DNA from: Marinirhabdus sp963793275
Lineage (GTDB): Bacteria; Bacteroidota; Bacteroidia; Flavobacteriales; Flavobacteriaceae
Direction of reading: 5' to 3'
Assembly: GCA_963793275.1 (NCBI GenBank)
Contig: CAWBZL010000003.1
Span: forward strand, 1,364,001-1,428,000
DNA: 64,000 nucleotides
Part shown: positions 26,952 to 36,413 of the stretch, one piece after another
How the letters are laid out: each line of letters begins with the position of its first letter
How positions within the stretch are numbered: position 1 is the stretch's first letter
Translations under genes and position numbers: made by a program
Notes under the pieces: model-generated
The model's database searches: none
What the model saw: the letters and a program-made list of their open reading frames with translations, nothing else
Told to the model about the DNA's origin: nothing

Positions 26952-29900
26952 TTATTTTTTAACAATACGCTTTACAATGCTTGCATCTTCAGTGCTGATC
27001 TTTACAAAATAAAGACCTGCTGCTAAAGTTTCTAAAGAAAGCGTTGTACTAGTTTCTGCATTTGAAAGGTCGAACGTATTAATGGTTCTTCCATTTACAT
27101 CTGTAATAATAGCATTTGTTAATACTAAGTCGGTGCTATTGCTAAGCGTAATATTTCCATTTGTAGGATTAGGGAATAATACAATTCCTTTTTCAAGTTT
27201 GCTATCTGCTACACTTAAAAGTTCCTCTACAGTAAGATCAAATGTACAAGAAACATCATTTCCAGCATCATCTGTTACTGTTATGGTAATTTCTGTTACA
27301 CCAACACCAACCTGTGTTCCTGAAACAGGAATTTGGGCTATTGCTGGAGATAGTGTACAATTATCTGCTGCGTTGACAGTAGTTGTATAATCTGGAATAG
27401 TATATTGCTCTCCTGAATTTACAAGTACAGACTCATCTGCCGGACAGGTTAAAGTAGGATCTGTGATATCTTCACCAACTATTACAATAGCTTCTGAGCG
27501 TAGTGATAAACAGCCTAAGAACCCTGAAACATCTCCAATGTCCGAATTAGGTGTTCCAAAATCTGAACCTAAACAAGTATCTGGAAAATCTGATCCCATA
27601 TCGGTATCGCCTTCTCTTCTCCAGGAATTGAAGCATTCTCCGGTTAGTTCTGCACCGTCTCCAATAAAGTCAAGGTCTGCAGCCGTAATATTAAAGCCGT
27701 TAATGTTTACATTAAAATCTGCTATCTCACTTTCAGAAAAGTTCCAGAAAATAGAGTCTACCACATTTCCTGCGTCGTCAATTATAACAACCCAACCGTT
27801 ACCAGTGTTACCCCACCAGATGTTAGATCCCCAGTAATCTCCGTTTGAAGACTCGTCACTCCAGGTTTCAACAGAGTTTGCTGTCATATTTCCTAGAGAT
27901 TGTGTTACTGGATTAACTGTGTTTATATTTGTATAAGGCTCGTCGCTTACTGCAACAGTATACCCTGTATAATCGAAAGCATCTCCAACATTCTGAATTT
28001 CTAATCTGTCTGGTGTTTCAAATGTAAGTTCAGAAACAACAAGTTTTGAGGCTGGACCGGCGGGTCTTTCCTGTGCAAATACAGATGTTGTAACGGTAGG
28101 GGAAAATGTATAACTAGATCCTTCAAATAAAAGGTTACCTCCAGTTGGATCATCGTACCAGTAAATTACGTTTGCTGGATTTACTGGTGTCGCAATTACT
28201 GTAGCATCTTCTTCACCACAAACAATATCATCATCGGTTGTTACCGGGCCATCGCTTACAGCAATAACTTCAATTGTGTCTGTATCTGTGGACGCTAATG
28301 AGCAGTTCCCGTCTTGTACCTCATAAGAGATAGTATGAACTCCAGGTCCTGCAGTTGTTGGGTTAAAAGTATAGGTATTTCCGTTTCCATCATCTGTAAC
28401 ACCTGGTCCGGAATATACGCCTCCAAATGGTGTTCCTCCACCTAAGCCTGTAAGTTCAGGACTTCCTTCACAAACATCGTTTGGTGCTGCAAAATTCGCC
28501 ATTCCTGATGGTGTGTCAAAAGCTTCGGTTCCATCACCTCTACTTCCTGAAGAACCTTGATCTGCACTTAATCCAAGTCCTCTTTTTGCAAAGGCATCCC
28601 AGATAATACATTCATTTGCTCCGCCATAAATAGCCTGATCTGCGGCAAAAATTGCATCTCTACCATCTACAAAACCAGGGGCACAAGGTTGTAACTTCAT
28701 ACCCTCCATTACTAAAGCTAATGCTTGCACATTACCACCATCTACATTTATATCTCCTGTAAAGTTATAAATATCTGCTCCCAACCCGTGCTCATCGATA
28801 AGTGCCCAGGTAAGTTCCCAAAGCATTGTAGACCACACAGATCCTACACCGTGAGGTACCGCTGCTGTTTTAATATCGTCGTATGTTTGTGGGTTAACCG
28901 CAAGATCTGTACTATATGGAAAAGGTCTTATTCCACCACCAGTAGGTCCCTGACCAAACAGGTATGTTCCAATTGGTCTTGGTGTTTCAGCCATATCTCC
29001 AGGTTTCATTGTCATAATTACTCCTAAAAAATCACTCCATCCTTCTCCCATTTGTTCTTGTCCGCTAAGACAACCAGCCTGACTTGGGCCCCCTGTAAGT
29101 CTGTTAGATACTCCGTGTCCGAATTCGTGAATAATTACAAGGTTGTCAAAATCACCATCTTTATCATTGCAAATATACATCTGCATTTGTGGGTTTCCTC
29201 CGTCCGGCGGTGTTCCAAAGTTTGCATTACAGGTACCAGAACCATCCTGTGCTTCGGCATTTACAGAGTCGCTTCCTACTCCAAGACCGCTATAGTTATT
29301 TTCTTGAAAGTTACCACCTTCTTCATCAAATCCATATTGAAATAAAAGATCATGGATGATGTTGTTCCAATAAAATAGGTTCGTAATGGCAGCGGCTTCA
29401 TATTGCATTCCATTTGTATAATTTTGATCGAAAGGAAATCCTGGACCAGTAAAATCCAGTGTAGCACCTCCATCTGGTTGGAAACCCTGGTTATCTCCAT
29501 CTTCGTAAGCATTTACATTATTACCACGTGTAACCGTAAATTCGGGGCCGGCAACACCATTGGTGTCGTGCCATCCAAAAGGTGAAGCAACTAAGTCTTG
29601 TGGGTTCGTTTCAATAGTTCTGCCAGAATAGAACGGGCTTTCGTTCGGAAATGCTATAACTTCATAACTATTAGGAGGCATTGTAGCAAATGTATCATTT
29701 TCACAATAGTCTATTATGTCATACAAATTTTTGTTATGATTTGTTGTATCACTTGAATGATTGCTATGATCATGCTCAAGATTACAGCTAACCATCCAGT
29801 TATTTTTATCAACAATAGCTCCTGTCGTAGCATTTACACGAACACTCCACCAGTTTTTTCTTTCAATTTCCTGAATAGAAATATCCCAAGATAAAACCAA

Positions 29901-30416
29901 TTGTCCTTCCTGATTTGCCTGATACACCAGGGTTGCTGGAATTTCACTAACTGAAATACCACCGTTTGTTAAAACTGTGCTTTGTCCTTGATTATTTTTA
30001 GCGCTTATTACCGATAGATCTTCAGTAATTGTGTACCCTAATTGAGAAGCCGCAGATTGAACAGCCTGAATAGCCGTAATTGATGGACTAGTACTCGTTG
30101 CTCTATTTGCCGCTGTATTTATAAATTTATTGTTGGCAGAGAGCATCGTACCATCGGCAAGTGTGTGTACACCAGATTCGGTTCCGTACACTTCAAATCC
30201 ATTCACAGTTTGTTTATAATAGATATGATTTACACCACTAATACTACTGGTGTTTTGATCGGTAATTACCCATTGTGCATCATCACTGAGTAATTTGTTG
30301 CTTTCCATTAAATGATTTAAAGATTTTGCAACTTGATCTTCAGCAGTTTGCGCCTGTACTTGTATTGAGAACAGACCACAGAGAACCGCCAAAGCTCCAA
30401 AGGAAACTTTTTTCAT
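26952..30416 (-). CDS. T9SS-exported M36 (fungalysin) metalloprotease with HYR domain
   Basis: 1154 residues from ATG 30416; an in-frame start 87 bases upstream would precede the leader MKKVSFGALAVLCGLFSIQVQAQ and is rejected. Order: signal peptide, FTP/PepSY-like propeptide (about 30-190), M36 catalytic domain with the zinc motif IIHEFGHGVSNRL (near 430), an Ig-like segment (CEGSPELTGLGGGTPFGG), a lamin-tail-like strand region (SKLVVSELTFETPDRLEIQNVG), a HYR domain (CPADESVLVNSGEQYTIPDY, DDAGNDVSCTF), and a type A T9SS sorting domain (VLFPNPTNGNITLS to AGLYFVKISTEDASIVKRIV). A secreted endopeptidase likely used for protein degradation. The propeptide implies self-maturation. Confidence 0.93.
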   Translation of the reverse strand: MKKVSFGALAVLCGLFSIQVQAQTAEDQVAKSLNHLMESNKLLSDDAQWVITDQNTSSISGVNHIYYKQTVNGFEVYGTESGVHTLADGTMLSANNKFINTAANRATSTSPSITAIQAVQSAASQLGYTITEDLSVISAKNNQGQSTVLTNGGISVSEIPATLVYQANQEGQLVLSWDISIQEIERKNWWSVRVNATTGAIVDKNNWMVSCNLEHDHSNHSSDTTNHNKNLYDIIDYCENDTFATMPPNSYEVIAFPNESPFYSGRTIETNPQDLVASPFGWHDTNGVAGPEFTVTRGNNVNAYEDGDNQGFQPDGGATLDFTGPGFPFDQNYTNGMQYEAAAITNLFYWNNIIHDLLFQYGFDEEGGNFQENNYSGLGVGSDSVNAEAQDGSGTCNANFGTPPDGGNPQMQMYICNDKDGDFDNLVIIHEFGHGVSNRLTGGPSQAGCLSGQEQMGEGWSDFLGVIMTMKPGDMAETPRPIGTYLFGQGPTGGGIRPFPYSTDLAVNPQTYDDIKTAAVPHGVGSVWSTMLWELTWALIDEHGLGADIYNFTGDINVDGGNVQALALVMEGMKLQPCAPGFVDGRDAIFAADQAIYGGANECIIWDAFAKRGLGLSADQGSSGSRGDGTEAFDTPSGMANFAAPNDVCEGSPELTGLGGGTPFGGVYSGPGVTDDGNGNTYTFNPTTAGPGVHTISYEVQDGNCSLASTDTDTIEVIAVSDGPVTTDDDIVCGEEDATVIATPVNPANVIYWYDDPTGGNLLFEGSSYTFSPTVTTSVFAQERPAGPASKLVVSELTFETPDRLEIQNVGDAFDYTGYTVAVSDEPYTNINTVNPVTQSLGNMTANSVETWSDESSNGDYWGSNIWWGNTGNGWVVIIDDAGNVVDSIFWNFSESEIADFNVNINGFNITAADLDFIGDGAELTGECFNSWRREGDTDMGSDFPDTCLGSDFGTPNSDIGDVSGFLGCLSLRSEAIVIVGEDITDPTLTCPADESVLVNSGEQYTIPDYTTTVNAADNCTLSPAIAQIPVSGTQVGVGVTEITITVTDDAGNDVSCTFDLTVEELLSVADSKLEKGIVLFPNPTNGNITLSNSTDLVLTNAIITDVNGRTINTFDLSNAETSTTLSLETLAAGLYFVKISTEDASIVKRIVKK

Positions 30417-30464
30417 AGAATTGATTTTTTTTTGATTAGAATTATAAGTAGGTATTAAGATTTG

Positions 30465-30495
30465 TAAAGCTATAAATTTATCACTATTTAACAAA
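30465..30495 (-). promoter_or_regulatory. Promoter for the M36 metalloprotease gene
   Basis: On the minus strand TTTG (30495-30492), a 19-base spacer and TAGCTTTA (30472-30465) match the Bacteroidota consensus. The gene starts 48 bases downstream. Confidence 0.6.
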
Positions 30496-30635
30496 CTTTT
30501 CACTAAAATTGACTAATTTTTAACATAATCGTAATTTAAACTCAATAAAATAGCTAATTACTGAAATTTTCGTATTCAATACTGAAATGACAAATGAATT
30601 GACTACTTTAGTAGTAACAAAAACAAAAAAATTAC

Positions 30636-31175
30636 ATGGAACAACCGGATTTATTGATCCTTCAAATGCAGCAAAAAAATGAGAAAGCATTTGAACGATT
30701 ATATACAATGTATTCTGAAGCTATATACGGCATCATATACAGTATTGTCTTAGAAGAAACAATAGCTGAAGAAGTACTTCAGGATTCCTTTATAAAAATT
30801 TGGGACAACTCTGAAGCGTATGACGTTAAGAAAGGACGATTTTTCACCTGGATACTTAATATAGCTCGTAATACAGCGATAGATAAAACAAGATCTAAGA
30901 ACTTTAAAAATTCTAAAAAAAACCTAACTACCACAAATTTCGTAGATATTTTGACGTCTTATGACAACTTAAATAGTACAACAAATGCGATTGGGATAAA
31001 GAAATTTGTAGAAAAATTGAAACCAATGTGTATAAATATCATTGAACTATTATTTTTTCAGGGATACACCCAAAAAGACGCCGCTGAAAATTTAAAAATT
31101 CCACTTGGCACGCTCAAAACCAGAAACAGAAACTGCCTACGTGATTTAAGATGGCTAGTAATTGGCCCACAATAA
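30636..31175 (+). CDS. ECF-type RNA polymerase sigma factor
   Basis: 179 residues. Region 2 is seen as AFERLYTMYSEAIYGIIYSIV, EEVLQDSFIKIWDN and GRFFTWILNIARNTAIDKTRS (about 20-90), and region 4 as NIIELLFFQGYTQKDAAENLKIPLGTLKTR (about 128-160), a helix-turn-helix for -35-like recognition. Such factors are held by membrane anti-sigma factors; one is encoded directly after, 1 base beyond the stop. The unit is divergent from the M36 metalloprotease, whose own promoter has the housekeeping form, so direct control of that gene is not indicated. The signal is unknown. Confidence 0.92.
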   Translation: MEQPDLLILQMQQKNEKAFERLYTMYSEAIYGIIYSIVLEETIAEEVLQDSFIKIWDNSEAYDVKKGRFFTWILNIARNTAIDKTRSKNFKNSKKNLTTTNFVDILTSYDNLNSTTNAIGIKKFVEKLKPMCINIIELLFFQGYTQKDAAENLKIPLGTLKTRNRNCLRDLRWLVIGPQ

Positions 31176-31176
31176 T

Positions 31177-31986
31177 ATGAACGAAGAAGAAATTATAGAA
31201 TCAGGAATTTTGGAGCTTTACGTTTGTGGAGCTTTATCTGAAAATGATATCCGCGAAGTTGAAGCTGCCATTAATACCTACCCGAACGTCAAAAGAGAGG
31301 TAGAAATTATTGAATCATCCCTCATTACACTGGCAGAAAATGTTTCACCAGCTATTTCTACCAGAGTATGGACGTATATAGTAAACGCAATACGTAACAC
31401 GAAAGGAACCGGAAAGACTGTTTCTGAAGAAAAATCTTTCAACTGGGCTGCAGTCTCCGGTTGGGCAGCTGCTATCTTATTATTAGGAGGTCTCTTTTGG
31501 GCAATGAACCAAAATAGTGAATTAGAAGAAACAATAGATTTTACTACTACAGAGAAAACTGAACTTGAAGAACAACTACAAACTACCGAAAAGAACCTGC
31601 TGGAAACCGAAAACGTTGTAGCAGTTCTTAGAGATGATCTATTTAATACCGTTACACTACCAGGTAATAAAGATGTAGCACCAGAAGCTTCTGCGAAAAT
31701 ATTATACAATAAAACCGATGGTATAGCGTATGTTGATGCCAAAGGCTTACCTGCACCTCCAAAAGGCAAAGTATATCAGGTATGGTCTTTAGTTATGGAA
31801 CCGCTTACTCCTAGTAGCATGGGACTTCTAGAAGAGTTAAGTGAAGTGCAACCAAATCTTTATAAGTTTGAAAAATTCCCACTTGCTGAAGGTTTCGGAA
31901 TTACTTTAGAGCCTGAAGGAGGAAGTGAAACTCCAACGTTAAGTCAACTATATGTATTAGGAACTGTTTCTAATCCCGGAATCTAA
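31177..31986 (+). CDS. RskA-like anti-sigma factor
   Basis: 269 residues from ATG 31177, one base after the sigma stop; a TTG 15 bases upstream overlaps the sigma gene and is less likely. The N-terminal 75 residues form the cytoplasmic sigma-binding region (ESGILELYVCGALSENDIREVEAAI). A single membrane segment is at about 86-105 (WAAVSGWAAAILLLGGLFWAM). Then comes a coiled stretch (about 115-155, Glu/Thr/Leu rich) and a periplasmic anti-sigma-K C-terminal domain (VDAKGLPAPPKGKVYQVWSLVM to GFGITLEPEGGSETPTLSQLYVLG). The Zn-finger of the ZAS type is not visible. It presumably sequesters the preceding sigma factor until an envelope signal triggers release. Confidence 0.88.
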   Translation: MNEEEIIESGILELYVCGALSENDIREVEAAINTYPNVKREVEIIESSLITLAENVSPAISTRVWTYIVNAIRNTKGTGKTVSEEKSFNWAAVSGWAAAILLLGGLFWAMNQNSELEETIDFTTTEKTELEEQLQTTEKNLLETENVVAVLRDDLFNTVTLPGNKDVAPEASAKILYNKTDGIAYVDAKGLPAPPKGKVYQVWSLVMEPLTPSSMGLLEELSEVQPNLYKFEKFPLAEGFGITLEPEGGSETPTLSQLYVLGTVSNPGI

Positions 31987-32032
31987 CTATAACAATAAAT
32001 AATAGCACATTCTTACTAAGAGAGAATATTTT

Positions 32033-32076
32033 AAAGAGTCCATTGAAATCTAAATCATTTCGATGGACTCTTTTTA
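32033..32076 (+). terminator. Terminator after the sigma/anti-sigma operon
   Basis: aaagagtccat with further pairs (from 32033) faces atggactcttt (to about 32074), followed by TTT. It is a long near-perfect stem. Confidence 0.8.
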
Positions 32077-32100
32077 TTTGAACTAACAGCCATAAAAAAA

Positions 32101-32122
32101 GCACCCCCGACTAAAAGGGTGC
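32101..32122 (-). terminator. Terminator after the TPR lipoprotein gene
   Basis: GCACCC (32101-32106) pairs with GGGTGC (32117-32122). On the minus strand a run of seven T follows. It faces the plus-strand terminator of the sigma operon about 25 bases away. Confidence 0.65.
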
Positions 32123-32230
32123 TCAACTAACAAAAAAACTCTGAAAAAACCGGTAAATTCCGGTTATTGATCATCAACTTGGATAACCAACCATTGTACT
32201 AATATTTACGAAAGTTCTACCATCTTGGTT

Positions 32231-33523
32231 TTAAAGATTCTGTATTTTTTTAAATAAAACGGGACCTACCTCAAATTGGGCCTCCAAGAGCTCTTTTTTT
32301 AAAGCATTCACTTTTTCTGTAGCACCGTTTGCTTTATAAACCATAGCACTGTGGTACAATGCCATTGGCTCCGACGTTTTTCCTTGTACCTGATTTTCTA
32401 TAGTCCTTAGTGCCTCTTCTTGTTTATTCGCTTTTAATTGTGCCAATGCCAGTAAATGGTAGCTTTCTGGTGTGGCTCTGTTACCAACTTCTGTTGTTGC
32501 TAAGTCTAAGGCTTTTTCAGGGTTCTTATCTGCGTATACTTCAATTAAATAAGCGTTGTACATGGCACCATAATTACCTTGTTCTACAGCTTCTAGGAAC
32601 TTGTTTGTGTAGGCTTCACTTTCGGCTTCATTATTTTCGTATTCGGCCATTTCGGCTTTAAGTAAATAATAATCAGGTACGTTATGTTGCACCATAACAC
32701 TATCTAAAATTTTATTAGCCGCTTTTGTATTTTTTTCAGCAGAGTACAATATCCAGGCAATTCCTTTTTTAACGTAGGCATTTCCAGGATCTAGCCGTAA
32801 CGTTTTTAAATATTCAGTATAGGCGTCTTCAATTCTGCCAGCGTGACCGTAAAAATCTCCTATGTTAGAATAGATCCAAATCCTCAACGGCTTGCTTTCT
32901 CGGGAATCTGCGATGTCGCGCGCCTTCTCAAGATACGTAATAGCACTATCCAGATCGCCTTTATAGTCGCTCCACTTTGCCACACGTATAAGATAGTTGT
33001 AGTCTGAATTGTTTTTTACTAGTTCCAACATTTTGTATGCATCATCATATTGTCCTAATTCCATATACACATCGAACAAAACAAATTCTGTAGCTCGTTT
33101 GTTTGAAATACCGCTATAGCTTTCCTCCAAAATTTCTTTAGCTTCTTTAAACCGGTGCTGAGAAATATAATTACGGGCAAGACTACGTACATAAGCGTCT
33201 TTATTATTTGCTGAATTAGAAATTGCTTTTTTTAATAGCTTTTCGGCATTGTATAGGTTTTGCGCATCTCCGGTAGTAGAAAAGATACTTGTATATGCTC
33301 CTGCCAGAGGTCCCAAACTACCAACTCCTGTTGTATCTGCAGACATTTTATTTGACCAGAAATCTTTTTCGGCAACTGCATTGGTATAGTTTTTTGTGTT
33401 GTCAGTTCGTAATGAAGCTTCATAATCTGCCGGGTTAGTCACCTGCACAGATTTGTCTTCGGTTTTTGCGCACGAAGCTATTAAAATTGCCGTGCTAATA
33501 TATAAATAGTGGTAAATTTTCAT
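32231..33523 (-). CDS. TPR-repeat lipoprotein
   Basis: 430 residues. Lipoprotein signal MKIYHYLYISTAILIASC. The rest is a tetratricopeptide solenoid: units such as AYVRSLARNYISQHRFKEAKEILEE, RATEFVLFDVYMELGQYDDAYKMLE, DLDSAITYLEKARDIA, and RIEDAYTEYLKTLRLDPGNAYVKKG recur at 34-36 residues. It is most likely an envelope scaffold for protein-protein contacts. It follows two DUF4331-type genes on the same strand, and a terminator separates it from the nearest, so it may have its own promoter yet belong to the same module. The co-occurrence of TPR lipoproteins with DUF4331 genes is my impression of these genomes, not proved here. Confidence 0.85.
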   Translation of the reverse strand: MKIYHYLYISTAILIASCAKTEDKSVQVTNPADYEASLRTDNTKNYTNAVAEKDFWSNKMSADTTGVGSLGPLAGAYTSIFSTTGDAQNLYNAEKLLKKAISNSANNKDAYVRSLARNYISQHRFKEAKEILEESYSGISNKRATEFVLFDVYMELGQYDDAYKMLELVKNNSDYNYLIRVAKWSDYKGDLDSAITYLEKARDIADSRESKPLRIWIYSNIGDFYGHAGRIEDAYTEYLKTLRLDPGNAYVKKGIAWILYSAEKNTKAANKILDSVMVQHNVPDYYLLKAEMAEYENNEAESEAYTNKFLEAVEQGNYGAMYNAYLIEVYADKNPEKALDLATTEVGNRATPESYHLLALAQLKANKQEEALRTIENQVQGKTSEPMALYHSAMVYKANGATEKVNALKKELLEAQFEVGPVLFKKIQNL

Positions 33524-33544
33524 TTTGAGAAGAAATTAAATAAG

Positions 33545-33574
33545 AAAAGAGCAATAAGGGGATATTGCTCTTTT
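33545..33574 (-). terminator. Terminator after the DUF4331-like lipoprotein gene
   Basis: aaaagagcaat (33545-33555) and attgctctttt (33564-33574) are perfectly complementary over 11 bases with an 8-base loop; a T-rich tail follows on the minus strand. Confidence 0.85.
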
Positions 33575-33595
33575 CAAAAATATTAAAAATATTTA

Positions 33596-34306
33596 TTACT
33601 GATTTACAGTAGACATATAAGGGAACCCTAATGAGAAATCACGGTCTCCGGCATCTACGCCATCTGTAATTAATAATGGTCCGTTAGCAGGATCACTAAA
33701 GTTTAAGTTATTTAAGTCATCACCACCAAAGATTAATATCAATGAAATGTCAATAACATCGTCTGCAAGGTTACGTCCCGTTAAGGCAGCAACTCCTGGA
33801 GTAAAGTAAGTAGTTGGTCCATCTGGTGCAACCTGTAACGCATCAAACTGAGCTAATACGGTTGTAAAAGTTGGAGCATCCAATCCTAGAATATTTGGTG
33901 CGTAATTAACATCTGCAGGATCTAATCCTAATGACACTGCATACACATCGAAATAATTTTCCATGGTTGCTTCAAAAATAGGCTGAAAAGCCATTCTATC
34001 GCTTACAATACTCGTATTGAAGTTATTTTTAACCATACCGGATCCACCAAATACAGTATTTATTCCTGGACGTCCCATAATATCTTCCTGAGCGTATGTT
34101 CCTGAAAAGTCAAGTACTACTGCGCAAGGCTCACAAAATACACCTCCACAGTCAATACCTTCCTCATCTGCGTTCATTTCACCGTCGTCACAGGTTGGTT
34201 CGTTCATGGCATTACCATTATCGTCGTCGTCTGCACACTGCACAAAAGTGAGTGTTGTAGTAACAGCTAATGCTGCTATAAAAATTGATCTATATATTGT
34301 TTTCAT
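33596..34306 (-). CDS. DUF4331-like lipoprotein with Cys-rich linker
   Basis: 236 residues. Lipoprotein signal MKTIYRSIFIAALAVTTTLTFVQC with an acidic start ADDDDNGN. A Cys-rich motif follows, CDDGEMNADEEGIDCGGVFCEPC-type in pattern (C-x-D-G, N-x-D-E-E-G, D-C-G-G, C-x-x-C), a short element seen in many Bacteroidota surface proteins. The rest (GRPGINTVFGGSGMVKNNF, ADDVIDISLILIFGGDD, DGVDAGDRDFSLGFPYM) resembles the C-terminal part of DUF4331 proteins. It lies 32 bases after another DUF4331 gene, so the two are probably co-transcribed and may work as a pair. The biochemical role is unknown. Confidence 0.78.
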   Translation of the reverse strand: MKTIYRSIFIAALAVTTTLTFVQCADDDDNGNAMNEPTCDDGEMNADEEGIDCGGVFCEPCAVVLDFSGTYAQEDIMGRPGINTVFGGSGMVKNNFNTSIVSDRMAFQPIFEATMENYFDVYAVSLGLDPADVNYAPNILGLDAPTFTTVLAQFDALQVAPDGPTTYFTPGVAALTGRNLADDVIDISLILIFGGDDLNNLNFSDPANGPLLITDGVDAGDRDFSLGFPYMSTVNQ

Positions 34307-34338
34307 ATCTATGTCTTAAATTTTATCGTTAGCTATTA

Positions 34339-35044
34339 TTATTGTTTTCTTTTGGTAGAAACCCATACATTATATGCAGGAGGTAAACCTGTTAATCCAA
34401 CGGCTCCACCCACGTGTGCAGGAGCTGTACCTAACATACTATTTGGTAATTCTACACTAATAGCAAGAACATTAAGATCTTCAAAGAAATCTGTTCCCTC
34501 TGGTAAAAAACCTTCCGGAGCTACCATTCCCGATGTTACTGCGTTAAAACGCTCAAAATCGAAAAAGAAATAATCTCTTCTTGGTCCATGCAAAAAATGA
34601 CATTCCATCATTGGAAGCAGTTACTGTTTCATCAGTGGTTGAAATTTTTACAACGTTCATAGGAGCAGTCGTTTGAATTTCGCTCAGTAAGCCTGTTTGT
34701 CCTGGAGCGGCTGGTCCAAAGAAATACATTGAATCACCACGACGTACCGCCTGAATTACTAGATCTTCTACGAAGTCTCCCGTACGATCTATATTAAATT
34801 CTACAAGTACATCCGGATCGAACATTGCCTCTTCAGTTACCATTCCCGCTGTTAACGGCCCTTGCATGGTGGCAATAAGCACAGTGTTGTTTGGATTGTC
34901 TCCTTCAAAAGCATATAAATCTGCAATATCAGATGTTTGTCCAGATACAGCCGGTGCATCTACGTGATCTGCTGCGATAAGAAATACTGAAAGTATTACT
35001 ACTCCCAATCCACCAATAGCGGCAAAAAGTTTTGTTTTTTTCAT
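34339..35044 (-). CDS. DUF4331 protein, broken by a frameshift
   Basis: The upstream frame begins with an export signal (MKKTKLFAAIGGLGVVILSVFLIAA) and the DUF4331 opening ADHVDAPAVSGQTSDIADLYAFEGD. It ends at 34553 in a nonsense tail after SNDGMSFFA. A second frame resumes the family sequence as GPRRDYFFFDFERFNAV and runs to 34339. Removing the extra t (complement of base 34588) joins them as SFFAGPRRDYFFFD, giving about 234 residues. DUF4331 proteins are exported and of unknown function. This protein and the neighbouring DUF4331-like lipoprotein look like a pair. Whether the frame break is real or an error is not decidable from one read. Confidence 0.8.
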
Positions 35045-35210
35045 TTTAGTTTATTTAGTTATTATTAATAGTTTTTTTGAAAGTTATATTTGGTTGGTGT
35101 ACTACCTTTGTATACTTTCAACTTTATTTACGTCGAAATTACGATTACAGTTTTCCTAACGCAGTTAATAATTTGTTAACTATACTTAAAGCAATCACAA
35201 ACTCAATAAG

Positions 35211-36413
35211 ATGAACCCTTCAGCAAGTGGATGGATTCCAAAATATACGGCTCTTTTAAACCAATCTGGAAGTAGAGAAAAAACTACATTTGAAGAAGTT
35301 CCCTATAGGATTCTTCAAAAAGAAGGTTTTATATTTGGCGTTTCACAGTCGTTATTATTTACTTCATCAGAAAATAAACTACAACTTACCCGTGAAGAAA
35401 CCACGAAAGTAAATTTGTTACATATACTTACCCAGCTATGCCTTACTGAAAATAACGAGGCAACACCAGAACAAATTTATGTAAAAATAATCGCTTTTTA
35501 TAAAACAATTGAAAAAGAGCGGAAAGGATTTTTCAATCAGTTTTCAAGGTATAAAAATAATGCTTCCAAGCTGGAACGTATTATGACGGTTCGCATTCAG
35601 GAGTCCAACAATTTATTTAAACGGGATTTTGCTTCCTTACTTACCCACGCTTTCCTATATATAGATGTATTGGCTTTTTCGAAATTTCTTCATACCAACA
35701 TTTCTTCTAAAAAGTATATTACGTATTTCGAAAAAATAATAATGCATTGTAGCTATCTGGCATTACGGGCTAAAGAAAAGAAAAACAAATACGACAGATT
35801 ACTTTTAGAACTTTTTGAAGATGCGACATTGTTTACACAAACAATACCTGCCGAAAAACCACTGGATTTTTTAAATCCCGAAACATTACACCAGAATGAA
35901 AAATTGTACATTCTTGATCTATGTTGCCTAGCGGTTTGGGACGATCATACTATGGATGCAAGCGAACAGGAGTTTTTATACCAGCTTATACATCATTTGC
36001 AATTACCTGAAGAATCTTTAAGTGAGTCCATCCAGAATATAGTACTCTTAACCAATGACAATAGAAGCAAAATTAGTCTTTTTGATTATGCACACCCTGT
36101 AAATCAATTTTACAAACAGGCCACAAAAACAGTTAAGACCCTTATACTTAGAAATAAAAACAGATTACTGTTAGAGCTGGAAGAAAGTGGTGAACTTATG
36201 GTTTTGCTGGGAAAATCTACGACCCGTTCACTTTCGGTTGCCGAAAAGAAAAAAGTAAAAGCCCAGTTATTGGACATTTGTAAAACAGTTCCTTCACTCA
36301 CCCTGTTTTTATTGCCTGGCGGAAGCTTATTATTGCCGTTATTGGTAAAATTAATCCCTCAATTATTACCTTCGGCTTTTGATGAAAACCGAATAGACAC
36401 CAAAAACAACTAG
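35211..36413 (+). CDS. LETM1-like protein (LETM1-related biofilm-associated type)
   Basis: 400 residues, mostly helical and soluble in appearance. A TerB-like acidic central segment is seen at about 225-265 (NEKLYILDLCCLAVWDDHTMDASEQEFLYQL). The C-terminal 50 residues form the LETM1-type signature: AEKKKVKAQLLDICKTVPSLTLFLLPGGSLLLPLLVKLIPQLLPSAF. In mitochondria LETM1 is a cation/proton exchanger component; bacterial relatives in flavobacteria have been named biofilm-associated, but their activity is unproven. The gene begins a three-gene unit with a phosphoethanolamine transferase and a GDPD-like protein: its TAG is directly followed by the TTG start of the next gene. The role in the unit is unknown. 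Confidence 0.75.
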   Translation: MNPSASGWIPKYTALLNQSGSREKTTFEEVPYRILQKEGFIFGVSQSLLFTSSENKLQLTREETTKVNLLHILTQLCLTENNEATPEQIYVKIIAFYKTIEKERKGFFNQFSRYKNNASKLERIMTVRIQESNNLFKRDFASLLTHAFLYIDVLAFSKFLHTNISSKKYITYFEKIIMHCSYLALRAKEKKNKYDRLLLELFEDATLFTQTIPAEKPLDFLNPETLHQNEKLYILDLCCLAVWDDHTMDASEQEFLYQLIHHLQLPEESLSESIQNIVLLTNDNRSKISLFDYAHPVNQFYKQATKTVKTLILRNKNRLLLELEESGELMVLLGKSTTRSLSVAEKKKVKAQLLDICKTVPSLTLFLLPGGSLLLPLLVKLIPQLLPSAFDENRIDTKNN

